Assembly: GCA_035362835.1 (NCBI GenBank)
Contig: DAOSDY010000001.1
Location: forward strand, 1,620,689-1,684,688
Length of the DNA stretch: 64,000 bases
Reading direction: 5' to 3'
Source: Melioribacteraceae bacterium
GTDB taxonomy: Bacteria > Bacteroidota > Ignavibacteria > Ignavibacteriales > Melioribacteraceae
This document shows, one piece after another, positions 27,679 to 36,542 of the stretch (within the stretch, counting starts at the first letter, position 1; each line of letters opens with the position of its first letter). The notes under the pieces are model-generated. The model was given only the letters and a program-made list of their open reading frames with translations. It ran no database searches and was not told the DNA's origin. A program made the position numbers and the translations under genes.

Positions 27679-28536
27679 ATGAACGGATTTAAAACCGTTA
27701 TTCTTATGACAATTATGATGGTACTCTTCCTTATTGTAGGTAGCGTACTCGGCGGTCAGCAGGGTCTTATGATGGCATTTGTGATTTCACTTGTAATGAA
27801 TTTCGGGGCTTACTGGTTTTCGGACAAAATCGTTCTTAGTATGTACCGTGCCCGGCAGGTAACCCGTGAAGATCAGCCTCAATTATATGATATGGTTGAA
27901 AAACTTGCATCCAGGGCCGAACTCCCGATGCCTAAAGTATATATTATGGAGAACCCTACGCCTAACGCATTTGCAACCGGAAGGAATCCTCAGAACGGAG
28001 CTGTTGCCGTCACAACAGGTATTATGAAAATTCTTAACAGGGAGGAACTCGAAGGCGTTATAGCTCATGAGCTCTCGCACATACGCAACAGGGATATTCT
28101 TGTCGGCACTATTGCCGCAACTCTTGTAGGCACTATTACATTTCTTGCCCGTATGGCCGGTTATGCCGCTATGTTCGGCGGCAGCAGCAGAGACGACAAC
28201 GACCGTGGCGGAAATATTTTCTACGAATTAGCTCTTCTAATTGTCGCCCCTATTGCGGCTGTATTGATCCAGATGGCTATTTCAAGATCGAGGGAATATA
28301 TGGCCGATGAAGGCGGAGCTAAAATATCCGGTAAACCGATGGGACTTGCTAATGCCTTGAGCAAACTGAACCAGGCTAATGAAATGCTGCCGATGGCTCA
28401 TGCAGGCGCATCTTCCGCTCATATGTTTATTGTCAATCCGCTCAGCGCCCGTTCTATGATGAAACTCTTTTCAACTCATCCTCCGATTGAGGAAAGAATA
28501 GAACGTTTGAAGGAAATTGCTGCGGGTCGAAGGTAA
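27679..28536 (+). CDS. htpX: Zinc metalloprotease HtpX
   Basis: Membrane-bound M48 protease that degrades damaged membrane proteins in heat and envelope stress. Product of 285 residues from the ATG with GAAGGAG 6 bases upstream; an in-frame TTG at 27652 would overlap the likely promoter. Two N-terminal membrane helices (residues 5-45) precede the zinc motif His130-Glu131-x2-His134 (VIAHELSHIRNRD), with the third ligand Glu206 in SREYMADE. A second hydrophobic pair spans about 142-200. A strong terminator follows, so it is monocistronic. Confidence 0.95.
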   Translation: MNGFKTVILMTIMMVLFLIVGSVLGGQQGLMMAFVISLVMNFGAYWFSDKIVLSMYRARQVTREDQPQLYDMVEKLASRAELPMPKVYIMENPTPNAFATGRNPQNGAVAVTTGIMKILNREELEGVIAHELSHIRNRDILVGTIAATLVGTITFLARMAGYAAMFGGSSRDDNDRGGNIFYELALLIVAPIAAVLIQMAISRSREYMADEGGAKISGKPMGLANALSKLNQANEMLPMAHAGASSAHMFIVNPLSARSMMKLFSTHPPIEERIERLKEIAAGRR

Positions 28537-28543
28537 TCTTTTT

Positions 28544-28579
28544 ATCCGCCGTCCATGTACCGGGCGGCGGATTTCTTTT
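28544..28579 (+). terminator. Rho-independent terminator after htpX
   Basis: GC-rich stem of 11 pairs starting ATCCGCCG and closing CGGCGGAT (one G-T pair), loop of about 7 bases, followed by TTCTTTT. It begins 7 bases after the stop codon. Confidence 0.9.
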
Positions 28580-28650
28580 AATCATCTTTCGTTTGATATT
28601 CCATAATTGATTCTATAATTTGAGCCATAACAAATTGACGATGGAATTTT

Positions 28651-29241
28651 TTGAAAAGAATATTCTTAGTTTTCTTTCTGCTTATCATCAGTAATTCGCC
28701 GGTCCTTCTCCAACAAAAGACCAATCTTGATATTGCTTATCAATTAATTTCAAACTCAATTTCTAAAATCGATTCATTTGTTGTTAACAGGGAAAAAATT
28801 TCAAATTTTTCCTATACATCATCCGATTCATATAATTTCCTTAAATCTAAAGTCGCAGATAATCTATTAAAGTCCGGGTATAAGTTCGATGGATCCGGAA
28901 GTAATGCCACACTTGAATATTCGATTCATAACATAAAAGTTGAATACACCGAACCTTTTAAGGATGGTTTTTTCGGTGAGCTGATGGTTAAAAGGAATGT
29001 AATTTTTGAAGGAATTGCCCTTTTTACAGGACCGGATGGTGTCGTCTCGATTCGGCTGAATGAATCTTTAATTGATAGTGTAGAATTGGGCCGGATTGCG
29101 GAAATTGAGGACCAATCGATACCTTTCACAAGGGGGACAATCCCGGAAATTCCCCTTTTTTCCAACCTTCTGGAACCAATTATCGTGGTCGGTACTTTAA
29201 TCGTTACAATTATTTTATTTTTTACAGTCAGAAGTAAATGA
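28651..29241 (+). CDS. Exported protein with C-terminal membrane anchor, unknown function
   Basis: Product of 196 residues, read from a TTG whose downstream residues form a signal peptide (KRIFLVFFLLIISNSPVLL). The mature region (about 22-165) has alternating hydrophobic beta-strands and no named motif. A C-terminal transmembrane helix (about 172-192, EPIIVVGTLIVTIILFF) ends in a short basic tail. It is 99 bases upstream of bamD in the same direction. I do not recognise the family. Confidence 0.75.
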   Translation: MKRIFLVFFLLIISNSPVLLQQKTNLDIAYQLISNSISKIDSFVVNREKISNFSYTSSDSYNFLKSKVADNLLKSGYKFDGSGSNATLEYSIHNIKVEYTEPFKDGFFGELMVKRNVIFEGIALFTGPDGVVSIRLNESLIDSVELGRIAEIEDQSIPFTRGTIPEIPLFSNLLEPIIVVGTLIVTIILFFTVRSK

Positions 29242-29340
29242 ATATTTCGTTGAAATTTCCCCGATATGATGATAGCAGTATTTCACGGCTATTCATTTTT
29301 ACTTATTTTTACAACTCGAATTTTTAATTGGGAGCAGTTT

Positions 29341-30093
29341 TTGAGAAATCAAATAAAGTACCTTTCTTTAACTTTTATTGCATTATTAATTGCGGCATGT
29401 TCTTCTTCTGTTGATACATCTCAAATGACACCGGAAGATTATTTTAAATATGTGATGGAATTATTTAACGACGAAGATTATGAAGTGGCAATCGTAGAGT
29501 TTCAGAATATACTGCTTCAGTACCCCGGCAGCTCTGTAAATGATGATGCGCAGTATTATCTTGGCATGACATATTTCAACCGGGAACAGTTTCTCCTTGC
29601 CGCGTATGAATTCAGCAAACTGATTCGTAATACGCCTGCTAGCCCTTTCGTACCCGACGCACAGTTTATGCTGGGCGAGTCCTATTACCAGTTGGCTCCG
29701 GGTTATCCCCTCGATCAGGCATATACGAAAAAAGCAATCGAGGAGTTTCAGGCATTCATTGATTTCTTCCCGGCCAGTCCAAAAGTTGAACAGGCTGAAA
29801 TGAAAATAAAAGAGATGAATGAACGTCTCGCGGAAAAGGAATACCAGAGCGGATTGATTTATGAGAAAATGGAATATGAATACGCCGCTTTGAAATATTA
29901 TACTTATGTAACAGAATCGTTTCACGATACAAAGTATGCGCCGGTCGCGTTATACAACAAGATAAAGATCGAAGTTAAGAAAGGGATGAATAACGAAGCG
30001 CTTGCCGATATAGCCCTCTTTCTGAGCCGGTATCCCGATCACCCGAATGCAGGAGAACTACAAAGCATTGAATCAGGATTGACGAATAAATGA
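29341..30093 (+). CDS. bamD: Outer-membrane assembly lipoprotein BamD
   Basis: Lipoprotein component of the Bam complex that inserts beta-barrel proteins into the outer membrane. I start it at the TTG preceded by GGAG, giving a short lipoprotein signal with lipobox LLIAAC (Cys20); a longer ATG frame from 29266 adds 25 residues that would misplace the signal. TPR-like pairs follow: YFKYVMELFNDEDYEVAIVE, DDAQYYLGMTYFNREQF and the BamD-typical FVPDAQFMLGESYYQLAP. The 250-residue length fits the family. Its stop overlaps the thioesterase ATG by 4 bases. Confidence 0.9.
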   Translation: MRNQIKYLSLTFIALLIAACSSSVDTSQMTPEDYFKYVMELFNDEDYEVAIVEFQNILLQYPGSSVNDDAQYYLGMTYFNREQFLLAAYEFSKLIRNTPASPFVPDAQFMLGESYYQLAPGYPLDQAYTKKAIEEFQAFIDFFPASPKVEQAEMKIKEMNERLAEKEYQSGLIYEKMEYEYAALKYYTYVTESFHDTKYAPVALYNKIKIEVKKGMNNEALADIALFLSRYPDHPNAGELQSIESGLTNK

Positions 30094-30578
30094 GTACAGC
30101 TCAGAAAAAAAGAAGTAAGTTTGTAAGCGAATCGGTTGTTACTATGACCGAGCTTGTACTGCCCAACCATACAAATCAGCTTGGTAATCTTCTGGGCGGA
30201 CAGTTAATGCACTGGATCGATATATGCGCCGCTCTTGCTTCGGCAAAACACTCGCAGCGCGTTTGTGTTACAGCGTCGGTAGACAGGATTGACTTTCATC
30301 ATCCAATTAAACTTGGAAATGTTGTAACTTTGATCGCCTCGGTTAATAGAGCCTTCAAAACTTCTATGGAGGTCGGGGTTAAAGTTTTTACCGAGTCGTA
30401 TGTAGAAGGAAAAAAAATTCACTCAAATTCTGCATATTTGACTTTTGTAAGTGTTGATGAAAATGGAAAACCAGTTGATACATTCGAAATTGTACCGGAA
30501 TCAGATGAAGAGAAACGCCGGTTTGAAGATGCACTCAATAGAAGAAAAGCCCGTCTTGAAAGCAGGCCGAATATTTAG
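30090..30578 (+). CDS. Acyl-CoA thioesterase, hotdog fold
   Basis: Cytosolic thioesterase of 162 residues. The family pattern is clear: MTELVLPNHTNQLGNLLGGQLMHWID, in which the Asn/Gly-rich loop and the Asp of the hotdog helix form the active site, then VDRIDFHHPIKLGNVVTLIA and the strand region SMEVGVKVFTE. Members hydrolyse medium- or long-chain acyl-CoAs. The gene overlaps bamD by 4 bases and its 3' end overlaps the start of the FG-GAP gene. Confidence 0.92.
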   Translation: MSTAQKKRSKFVSESVVTMTELVLPNHTNQLGNLLGGQLMHWIDICAALASAKHSQRVCVTASVDRIDFHHPIKLGNVVTLIASVNRAFKTSMEVGVKVFTESYVEGKKIHSNSAYLTFVSVDENGKPVDTFEIVPESDEEKRRFEDALNRRKARLESRPNI

Positions 30579-32652
30579 CATTTCATTCTTATTAATATTT
30601 CTTGTAACCTCAGAATTGTCCGCGCAAATTCCCCTGAACGGTTTCTGCGGATATCAGGAGTTTACGACTTCAAAAAATCAAACTAGAATTTTTCCGATCG
30701 ATATAAATTCCGACGGATGGCGCGATTTTATCCTCTCGGATCAGGTTACTAAAAAATTCTCGATTCAAACCCGGAATAAAAATATATTTTCCTCTCCAGG
30801 CGGTAGGTTTACATCGGTTTCATTTTACGATCTTATCCCAGCGGGACCGGAACAGGGAAGGGGCAGAAAATTTGCTTTCATTTCAAGAAAGGAAAGAGAA
30901 GCCGGATTTGTAATTATCAATCGCTCCGGTATTCCTTCGTTCCAATTGAAGAAAAAATATGAATCGTATCCTTCAAGCATGGATTTAGATGCTCCGGATA
31001 AAAACGGAAAATCCCAGATGCTGGTCTCCGGAAGCAGTTTTAAAGGATTATCATTATTAAAAGAAGAAAGAAATAAATTAACTGAAACCTTAATTGACAA
31101 CGAGCAGATCTATTCCTGTTCAAGGTTTTTTGATCTCGATTACGACGGCTACCAGGATATTGTAGCATTAAACCTGCTCAGGAATTCATTAATTCTTTTT
31201 TACAACGACAGGTCGGGTAACTTCCGCCCTTCCCGGTCAATCGGATTACAGAGCGAACTAAAACAATTCAGCGTGGCGGATTTTAACAGCAATGGTTTTA
31301 ATGATCTGGTATTTACAACCAAATACGGTTTCGAAGTGCTGCTTGGCGATTCAGTTTCATCATTCGAAAAGAGAATTGTATTAAACACACCTTTGCCACC
31401 GGACCGGTATACCATACTTGATTTTAACGGCGACGGGTTCAACGATGTTGCTTACATAAATATTGAATCAGGAAAACTTTTCATTTCCTATGCAAAAAGT
31501 TCAGAGGAATTCTTCCCGTACGTTACATACTTCCAGAAGAAAGGCCTTGTGGATCTATCCGGTTATATCGATCGGGACGGAAGAAAACTGGCAGTGCTTA
31601 ACTCAGAGGGTAGAATTTATCAGCTGGAACGGATTACTGAATCTGGCAATGTTTCAATTGCACTGGGACTAAATCCGTCAATTATCGGAACTTACGATCT
31701 TCCTGTTTACAAGAGTAAAGGAATTTTCTTTGTCGATAAGGATGATCTGAAAATAAACTTTTTGGAATCCAGGAAAAGACTTTACGATACATATTTCTCA
31801 ATTCCGGTTGCACAGGATTATAAAAATGTAGTCGTTGATGAGATCAGCAAAGATCACAAAACATTTTATTTCTATTCCGAGGGTGAAAAACTTATTGAAT
31901 TGCTTCGAATAGGTTACCCTAAACTGGAATTCTCCAAAAGATTTTTTTACGCAAACGGGCCGATATACGATCTTAAGATTACAAGCGACCGGGTAAAAGA
32001 CAGGCAGACTATTTTTCTCTTATCAGGCAAAGATCGAAAACTCTTTATAGAACAATTTGAATTCAGGGATTTCAGATATTTGAGCGCCGGTGTGGATCAG
32101 GTTGCTGAGGATGTTATGAATGCCGCTCTTTCTTTTAATTTGTATAAAGAAATTTTTCATTTCAATAGGGAAAAAGAAAAACTTTCTTTGCTTAAATCAG
32201 TTTATAATAGAAAAGTAATTGGTAAGGAAATCCTTGCAAACAGGAGAATTCCGGAAGATTTTAATCCTCTTTTGGAAGTAAAAAGTTTTAACGACAGAAT
32301 CCGAACAGAAAATACTGTCGCCGCTTTTATTAGTCTTGAAAATAACACCGAACTCAGCCTATTCACTTTAAGATGGAGCGGTAGAATTAAACTGGACGAT
32401 TTTAACCCCGAACCCGGTTCGATGATCTACCTTGATGATGACGAACAGAATAGCCTCTTTCTTTACGACCGCAGGAAAGGAAAGGTAAGAAGGGTAAACA
32501 TAAATATTCAGAGCCAGGATTTAAGCTCGCGGGATGTTTTTGAATCAAAGACTATCAATAGTTATATTGTCGATAAATTAAATAATAGAAATGAATTTTT
32601 TATTTACACCGATAGTTCCGACAACCTTATAAAAATAGAACAGATTAAATGA
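30529..32652 (+). CDS. Exported FG-GAP/VCBS-repeat protein
   Basis: Product of about 707 residues. The reading frame is open from 30451, but the signal peptide (GRIFSISFLLIFLVTSELSAQ) places the true start at the ATG 30529 or the TTG 30556; both overlap the thioesterase end. The mature protein has FG-GAP/VCBS repeats with calcium-binding-like loops: DINSDGWRDF, DLDYDGYQDI, DFNSNGFNDL and DFNGDGFNDV in the first half, as in integrin-like beta-propellers. The second half is beta-rich without motifs. It ends with a 4-base overlap (ATGA) into the metalloprotease gene. Confidence 0.85.
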   Translation: MHSIEEKPVLKAGRIFSISFLLIFLVTSELSAQIPLNGFCGYQEFTTSKNQTRIFPIDINSDGWRDFILSDQVTKKFSIQTRNKNIFSSPGGRFTSVSFYDLIPAGPEQGRGRKFAFISRKEREAGFVIINRSGIPSFQLKKKYESYPSSMDLDAPDKNGKSQMLVSGSSFKGLSLLKEERNKLTETLIDNEQIYSCSRFFDLDYDGYQDIVALNLLRNSLILFYNDRSGNFRPSRSIGLQSELKQFSVADFNSNGFNDLVFTTKYGFEVLLGDSVSSFEKRIVLNTPLPPDRYTILDFNGDGFNDVAYINIESGKLFISYAKSSEEFFPYVTYFQKKGLVDLSGYIDRDGRKLAVLNSEGRIYQLERITESGNVSIALGLNPSIIGTYDLPVYKSKGIFFVDKDDLKINFLESRKRLYDTYFSIPVAQDYKNVVVDEISKDHKTFYFYSEGEKLIELLRIGYPKLEFSKRFFYANGPIYDLKITSDRVKDRQTIFLLSGKDRKLFIEQFEFRDFRYLSAGVDQVAEDVMNAALSFNLYKEIFHFNREKEKLSLLKSVYNRKVIGKEILANRRIPEDFNPLLEVKSFNDRIRTENTVAAFISLENNTELSLFTLRWSGRIKLDDFNPEPGSMIYLDDDEQNSLFLYDRRKGKVRRVNINIQSQDLSSRDVFESKTINSYIVDKLNNRNEFFIYTDSSDNLIKIEQIK

Positions 32653-34289
32653 TAAAATTTTCCGGATTAATACTCATATTAATAGCAGCAGTTGCTTTGA
32701 AAGCTCAGAACCTGGATTCGCTTTACAATGAATTCATTAGAATTAAGACTGTTCCTCTTACTGAAAAGGACCGGCATCAAACAGCAGTTGATAAGATTCC
32801 TGTTAAATGCGGATTCGGAATAGTTAACGATGTTAAAATCAACTTCAACAAATTCACTCAAAAACAGAAAGAAGTGCTCGCCGGATTTTTAAACCGTCCC
32901 GGTTCGGATACAAGTTTTGTAACTCCTTCCGGCAAATTCAGAATTCATTTTAGGAAGAGCGGATTTGAATCGCCGGTATACAGCTTAAACGATCTTGCAA
33001 AGGCAATTGATTCCTCATACAATTTTCAGGTGCTTAAACTCGGGTATCCTGCCCCGCCTACGGATTCAGGTGCCGGAGGAGATGATCTTTACGATATTTA
33101 TATAGTCGGAAATCCCGGAACCGGTGTTTACGGTTATACTGAACTGGAATCGGAATTGGGAAACGGAAGATGGACAAGTTTTATGGTGATAGATAACGAT
33201 TTCTCTTCCGTGTTTACAAAAGGAATTGATGGAGCCAGGGTTACAGTTGCCCACGAAATGCACCATGCAATTCATTCCGGAAATTTCATTTACCGTTCTT
33301 CAGATAGTTTCTTTAATGAGCTTTCTTCCACGGCAATGGAGGAATTTGTTTTCGATTCGATCAATGATTACTACTTTTATATTCATTCTTATACTTATAA
33401 TCCTCAAAGATCTTTTGGAAGAGCCTGGATTACTGACGGATACGATCTGGCCGTCTGGAATATTTTCCTCAAAGAGAGATTCGGTTTCGGAATTCTGAAA
33501 AGAACATGGGAACTGATGAAAGATAAGAGGGCTCTGAATGCTATTGCAGATGCTATAGCAGAAGCTGGTTCAATGTTTAAAAATGAATTTTGCCTCTTTG
33601 GTCAGTGGCTCTATTTTACCGGAAGCAGAGCGGTGCCCGGTAAATATTTTGAAGAAGCTCAAAACTATCCGCGGATTAATCCATTTATGGTTATGCCGTT
33701 CTCCAAACCGGTATCAGAAGTTAATATTGCTTCAAATCCGGTTTCACTCAATTACCTTATGTTCTACGATAATTCCTCGGCTGCCGATACGTTTTATGCA
33801 ATAATTGCCAATTCCGATTTAGCAAACGGAGTAAATGATATTACTAAATCGCTCTCCTTTAAATACAGTTTGTCGAATCAGGCAGGCTCCGGTTATAGAA
33901 AAATACGGGACGGCTACTTTACAAATCTTGAAAGCGACAATTTATTTCTCCTCTCCGAGATAAATATTTTTAATAATTCACCAATTGATTTCATTTCAAC
34001 AACAGAAATCGATTATGCTTTTCCGCAGCCGTTCAGGTATTCGAAGGATTCGTTTATTTATTTCCCTGCGGGGAATTCTGATGACGCATACGCTTTTCTC
34101 AACGTCTATTCACCGGATATGGATCTTGTTTTCAGCGGTGAGGAGAGGATAATCGCTTCCGATAAAAAAGTTCTTTTGTGGAATCCCAAAAACAATAATG
34201 GAAGCAAATTAAAGACCGGTGTTTATATTTACATTGTAAAAAGCGGCGATATTATAAAAAAGGGAAAGTTTGTAGTCTATAATGACTGA
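32649..34289 (+). CDS. Exported putative zinc metalloprotease (MXAN_6640-like)
   Basis: Product of 546 residues with an N-terminal signal (IKFSGLILILIAAVALKAQ). The zinc-binding HEMHHAIHSG (HExxH) sits at about 201-210, followed by an ELSSTAMEEF segment containing a possible third ligand Glu. This arrangement resembles the MXAN_6640 group of putative metalloproteases. The C-terminus (about 465-546) has the beta-sandwich look of a T9SS sorting domain, ending in GVYIYIVKSGDIIKKGKFVV. The gene overlaps its neighbours on both sides (4 and 8 bases). Confidence 0.83.
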   Translation: MIKFSGLILILIAAVALKAQNLDSLYNEFIRIKTVPLTEKDRHQTAVDKIPVKCGFGIVNDVKINFNKFTQKQKEVLAGFLNRPGSDTSFVTPSGKFRIHFRKSGFESPVYSLNDLAKAIDSSYNFQVLKLGYPAPPTDSGAGGDDLYDIYIVGNPGTGVYGYTELESELGNGRWTSFMVIDNDFSSVFTKGIDGARVTVAHEMHHAIHSGNFIYRSSDSFFNELSSTAMEEFVFDSINDYYFYIHSYTYNPQRSFGRAWITDGYDLAVWNIFLKERFGFGILKRTWELMKDKRALNAIADAIAEAGSMFKNEFCLFGQWLYFTGSRAVPGKYFEEAQNYPRINPFMVMPFSKPVSEVNIASNPVSLNYLMFYDNSSAADTFYAIIANSDLANGVNDITKSLSFKYSLSNQAGSGYRKIRDGYFTNLESDNLFLLSEINIFNNSPIDFISTTEIDYAFPQPFRYSKDSFIYFPAGNSDDAYAFLNVYSPDMDLVFSGEERIIASDKKVLLWNPKNNNGSKLKTGVYIYIVKSGDIIKKGKFVVYND

Positions 34290-34923
34290 TTATAAAGTAA
34301 CACTCGAAAATCTTGTAAAATATTTCGGAAGACGGCTCGTCTTTAACGATTTGAATTTCTCTTTCGAAGCCGGAACTATTTACGGTATATCGGGTCCGAA
34401 TGGATCTGGAAAATCGACACTTGTAAAGATATTGTCGAATATCATCTCTCCAACCCGCGGTAAAGTAATTCACGAATCGGGCGGAAAAATAATTGAGCCC
34501 GAAAATCTCCACAATTATATCGGTTTTGTTTCCCCGTACCTGTTTCTTTATGATGAATTCACGGCAGAAGAAAACCTCGTTCACTTTGCAAATATAAGGG
34601 GGATTAAATTTGACAGGGAGCGCTCCGGTTTTCTGCTCAGCAAACTGAATCTTTATGAAAGACGGGGGGATCTTGTACGTGGTTATTCTTCCGGAATGAA
34701 GCAGCGTCTGAAATTTATTTTTGCGCTACTCCATAATCCGCAGTTGATAATTCTGGATGAACCGACTTCCAATCTTGACAACGACGGTAAAGAAAAAGTT
34801 TATGAATTAATAAAAGAAGAAGCTAAATCGAATATCGTTATAATTGCTTCGAATGAAGATTCAGATTTGCAGTTGTGTAAAGAGACAATTAATATAGAGA
34901 ATTATAAACGGAATAAAAGATAG
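34282..34923 (+). CDS. ccmA: ABC transporter ATP-binding protein, CcmA-like
   Basis: ATPase of 213 residues with Walker A GPNGSGKST (about 39-47), a Q-loop in VSPYLFLYDE, signature YSSGMKQRL (about 135) and Walker B LIILDEPTSNLD. The short length and the pairing with a 219-residue six-helix permease match CcmA/CcmB, the ABC module that releases holo-CcmE during cytochrome c maturation. CcmC, CcmE and CcmF are not in the window, so a generic ABC-2 exporter is possible. The gene overlaps the metalloprotease end by 8 bases. Confidence 0.82.
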   Translation: MTDYKVTLENLVKYFGRRLVFNDLNFSFEAGTIYGISGPNGSGKSTLVKILSNIISPTRGKVIHESGGKIIEPENLHNYIGFVSPYLFLYDEFTAEENLVHFANIRGIKFDRERSGFLLSKLNLYERRGDLVRGYSSGMKQRLKFIFALLHNPQLIILDEPTSNLDNDGKEKVYELIKEEAKSNIVIIASNEDSDLQLCKETINIENYKRNKR

Positions 34924-34924
34924 G

Positions 34925-34980
34925 ACTCTGCGTTCTCTGCGTGTTAATCTTTAAAGAATTTCACGCAGAGATCGCAAAGG
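34925..34980. repeat. Interrupted inverted repeat of the CTCTGCG/CGCAGAG type
   Basis: Left arm 34926-34943 (ACTCTGCGTT region ending TCTCTGCGTG) pairs with right arm 34962-34979 (CACGCAGAGA then TCGCAAAG) with two mismatches over 18 positions. The 18-base centre contains the palindrome CTTTAAAG. This direct-and-inverted CTCTGCG pattern looks like a dispersed repeat seen between genes in many environmental genomes. It fills the whole gap between ccmA and ccmB, and its right end supplies the AAAGGA ribosome-binding site of ccmB. Confidence 0.7.
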
Positions 34981-34989
34981 AAAACTTAG

Positions 34990-35649
34990 ATGAAATCATA
35001 TTCACTATTCAAGAAAGACTGGCAATCGGAACTTCGAACACGTTATGCGATTAATGCCCTTGCTATGTTTATACTTGTGACCATCAGTGTAATAATGTTC
35101 TCGATAGGCAGCGAAAAAATAACTTCATACCTTACCGGCGGTCTTCTATGGGTGGTAATCTTTTTCTCTGCAATGTCCGGATTATCACGTGCGTTCATTT
35201 CCGAGGAGGAGCGGGGCACAACCATGACTCTTCATTTGATCGCATCCCCATCAACAATTTTTTCAGGTAAATTGATTTTCAACCTGCTGCTTGTTTTCCT
35301 TATGAATTTTGCAATAACATTCCTCTTTCTGATTCTTTTCGAATCTTTTATTATTAAGAACTTTTTACTTTTTGCCGTCACTTTTTTTCTTGGGAATATT
35401 GGTATCGCAATTTCTTCTACAATAATCGCGGCCATTATTTCGAAGGCCTCTTCCAAAGGAACTCTCTACCCGGTCCTTTCCTTTCCAATTCTTCTTCCGT
35501 TGATTCTCACACTTCTTGAGCTTACAAAATTTTCGATGGATGGAAATTCATTGAACGATTCTCTTGTTGAGATCCTCGTTCTTGTCTGCTATGATGTAAT
35601 AATGCTTACGGCTTCCTATCTTTTATTCGATTTTATCTGGAAAGAGTGA
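34990..35649 (+). CDS. ccmB: CcmB-like ABC permease
   Basis: Membrane protein of 219 residues with six predicted helices and the CcmB-type N-terminus (FKKDWQSELRTRYAINALAMF). A conserved SGLSRAFISEEERGTTM motif follows helix 2, matching the family block after the first helices. It would work with the ATPase immediately upstream in cytochrome c maturation, consistent with c-type haem motifs such as the protein at 11126-11563. It ends 85 bases before lgt. Confidence 0.87.
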   Translation: MKSYSLFKKDWQSELRTRYAINALAMFILVTISVIMFSIGSEKITSYLTGGLLWVVIFFSAMSGLSRAFISEEERGTTMTLHLIASPSTIFSGKLIFNLLLVFLMNFAITFLFLILFESFIIKNFLLFAVTFFLGNIGIAISSTIIAAIISKASSKGTLYPVLSFPILLPLILTLLELTKFSMDGNSLNDSLVEILVLVCYDVIMLTASYLLFDFIWKE

Positions 35650-35734
35650 TTTTTTACTGATTTTGGCCGTTGTTAAATACCCCTTCAATTACTAAATTTA
35701 GCCAGGGTTTAGTTAATTATTCAAAAAATTCAGG

Positions 35735-36523
35735 TTGCCTGTGATCTATTGGGATGTCAGTCCGGACATTTTTTCTATAGGCCCCTTCGTAATCCGCTGG
35801 TATGGTCTTTTATTTGCGTTTTCATTTATAATCGGTTATCAGATTTTTTATGTGATATTCAAAAAAGAATCCCGACCGGATGCTATTTTGAATGATCTGA
35901 TCTGGTATATGATTCTTGGAACCGTCCTCGGTGCACGCCTGGGTCACTGTTTTTTCTACAATCCTGCCTATTATCTCGCCAACCCGCTCGAAATTCTGCA
36001 GGTGTGGAAGGGAGGTTTGGCAAGTCATGGCGCAGCACTTGGTATTCTGCTGGCAATATACATTTTTGTAAGAAAGCACAAAGAATTCTCATACCTCTGG
36101 ATACTCGACAGAATTGTAATAACTGTAGCGCTGGGCGGATTTTTTATCAGAATGGGAAATCTGTTCAATTCGGAAATTATCGGTAAACCAACCGACCTGC
36201 CCTGGGCATTTGTTTTTCCTGCAGTAGATGGTGTGCCGCGTCATCCTGCCCAGTTTTATGAAGCGCTTGCATACCTTGCAATTTTCTTTTTCCTCCTCTT
36301 TTACTATTTCAAAAAATCGGGAATATTTAAAAACGGACTGCTTCTCGGATGGTTCCTCATTTCAGTTTTTGCATTCCGGTTCCTGGTTGAATTTGTAAAA
36401 GAAGATCAGACTTATTTTGAAAAGGGCTGGCTTTTAAATATGGGTCAGCTGCTCAGTATCCCTTTCATAATTCTGGGAGTTTATCTTGTCTTTCATAAGG
36501 ACAAAAAGATTTTAAAACTATAA
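35735..36523 (+). CDS. lgt: Prolipoprotein diacylglyceryl transferase
   Basis: Inner-membrane enzyme that attaches diacylglycerol to the lipobox Cys of prelipoproteins, such as BamD and the PD40 lipoprotein in this window. Product of 262 residues with about seven membrane helices. Motifs are IRWYGLLFAFSF, GARLGHCFFYNP (catalytic region), GGLASHGAALG, and GNLFNSEIIGKPTDLPWAF followed by RHPAQFYEAL. Start is uncertain: TTG 35735 has AGG immediately upstream, whereas the in-frame GTG at 35741 has AGG at a 6-base spacing and may be the true start. Confidence 0.95.
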   Translation: MPVIYWDVSPDIFSIGPFVIRWYGLLFAFSFIIGYQIFYVIFKKESRPDAILNDLIWYMILGTVLGARLGHCFFYNPAYYLANPLEILQVWKGGLASHGAALGILLAIYIFVRKHKEFSYLWILDRIVITVALGGFFIRMGNLFNSEIIGKPTDLPWAFVFPAVDGVPRHPAQFYEALAYLAIFFFLLFYYFKKSGIFKNGLLLGWFLISVFAFRFLVEFVKEDQTYFEKGWLLNMGQLLSIPFIILGVYLVFHKDKKILKL

Positions 36524-36542
36524 ATGGAAAGCGACTTAATTA

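Noticed and set aside
29461..29925. 154-residue minus-strand reading frame
   Set aside because: Antisense shadow inside bamD.
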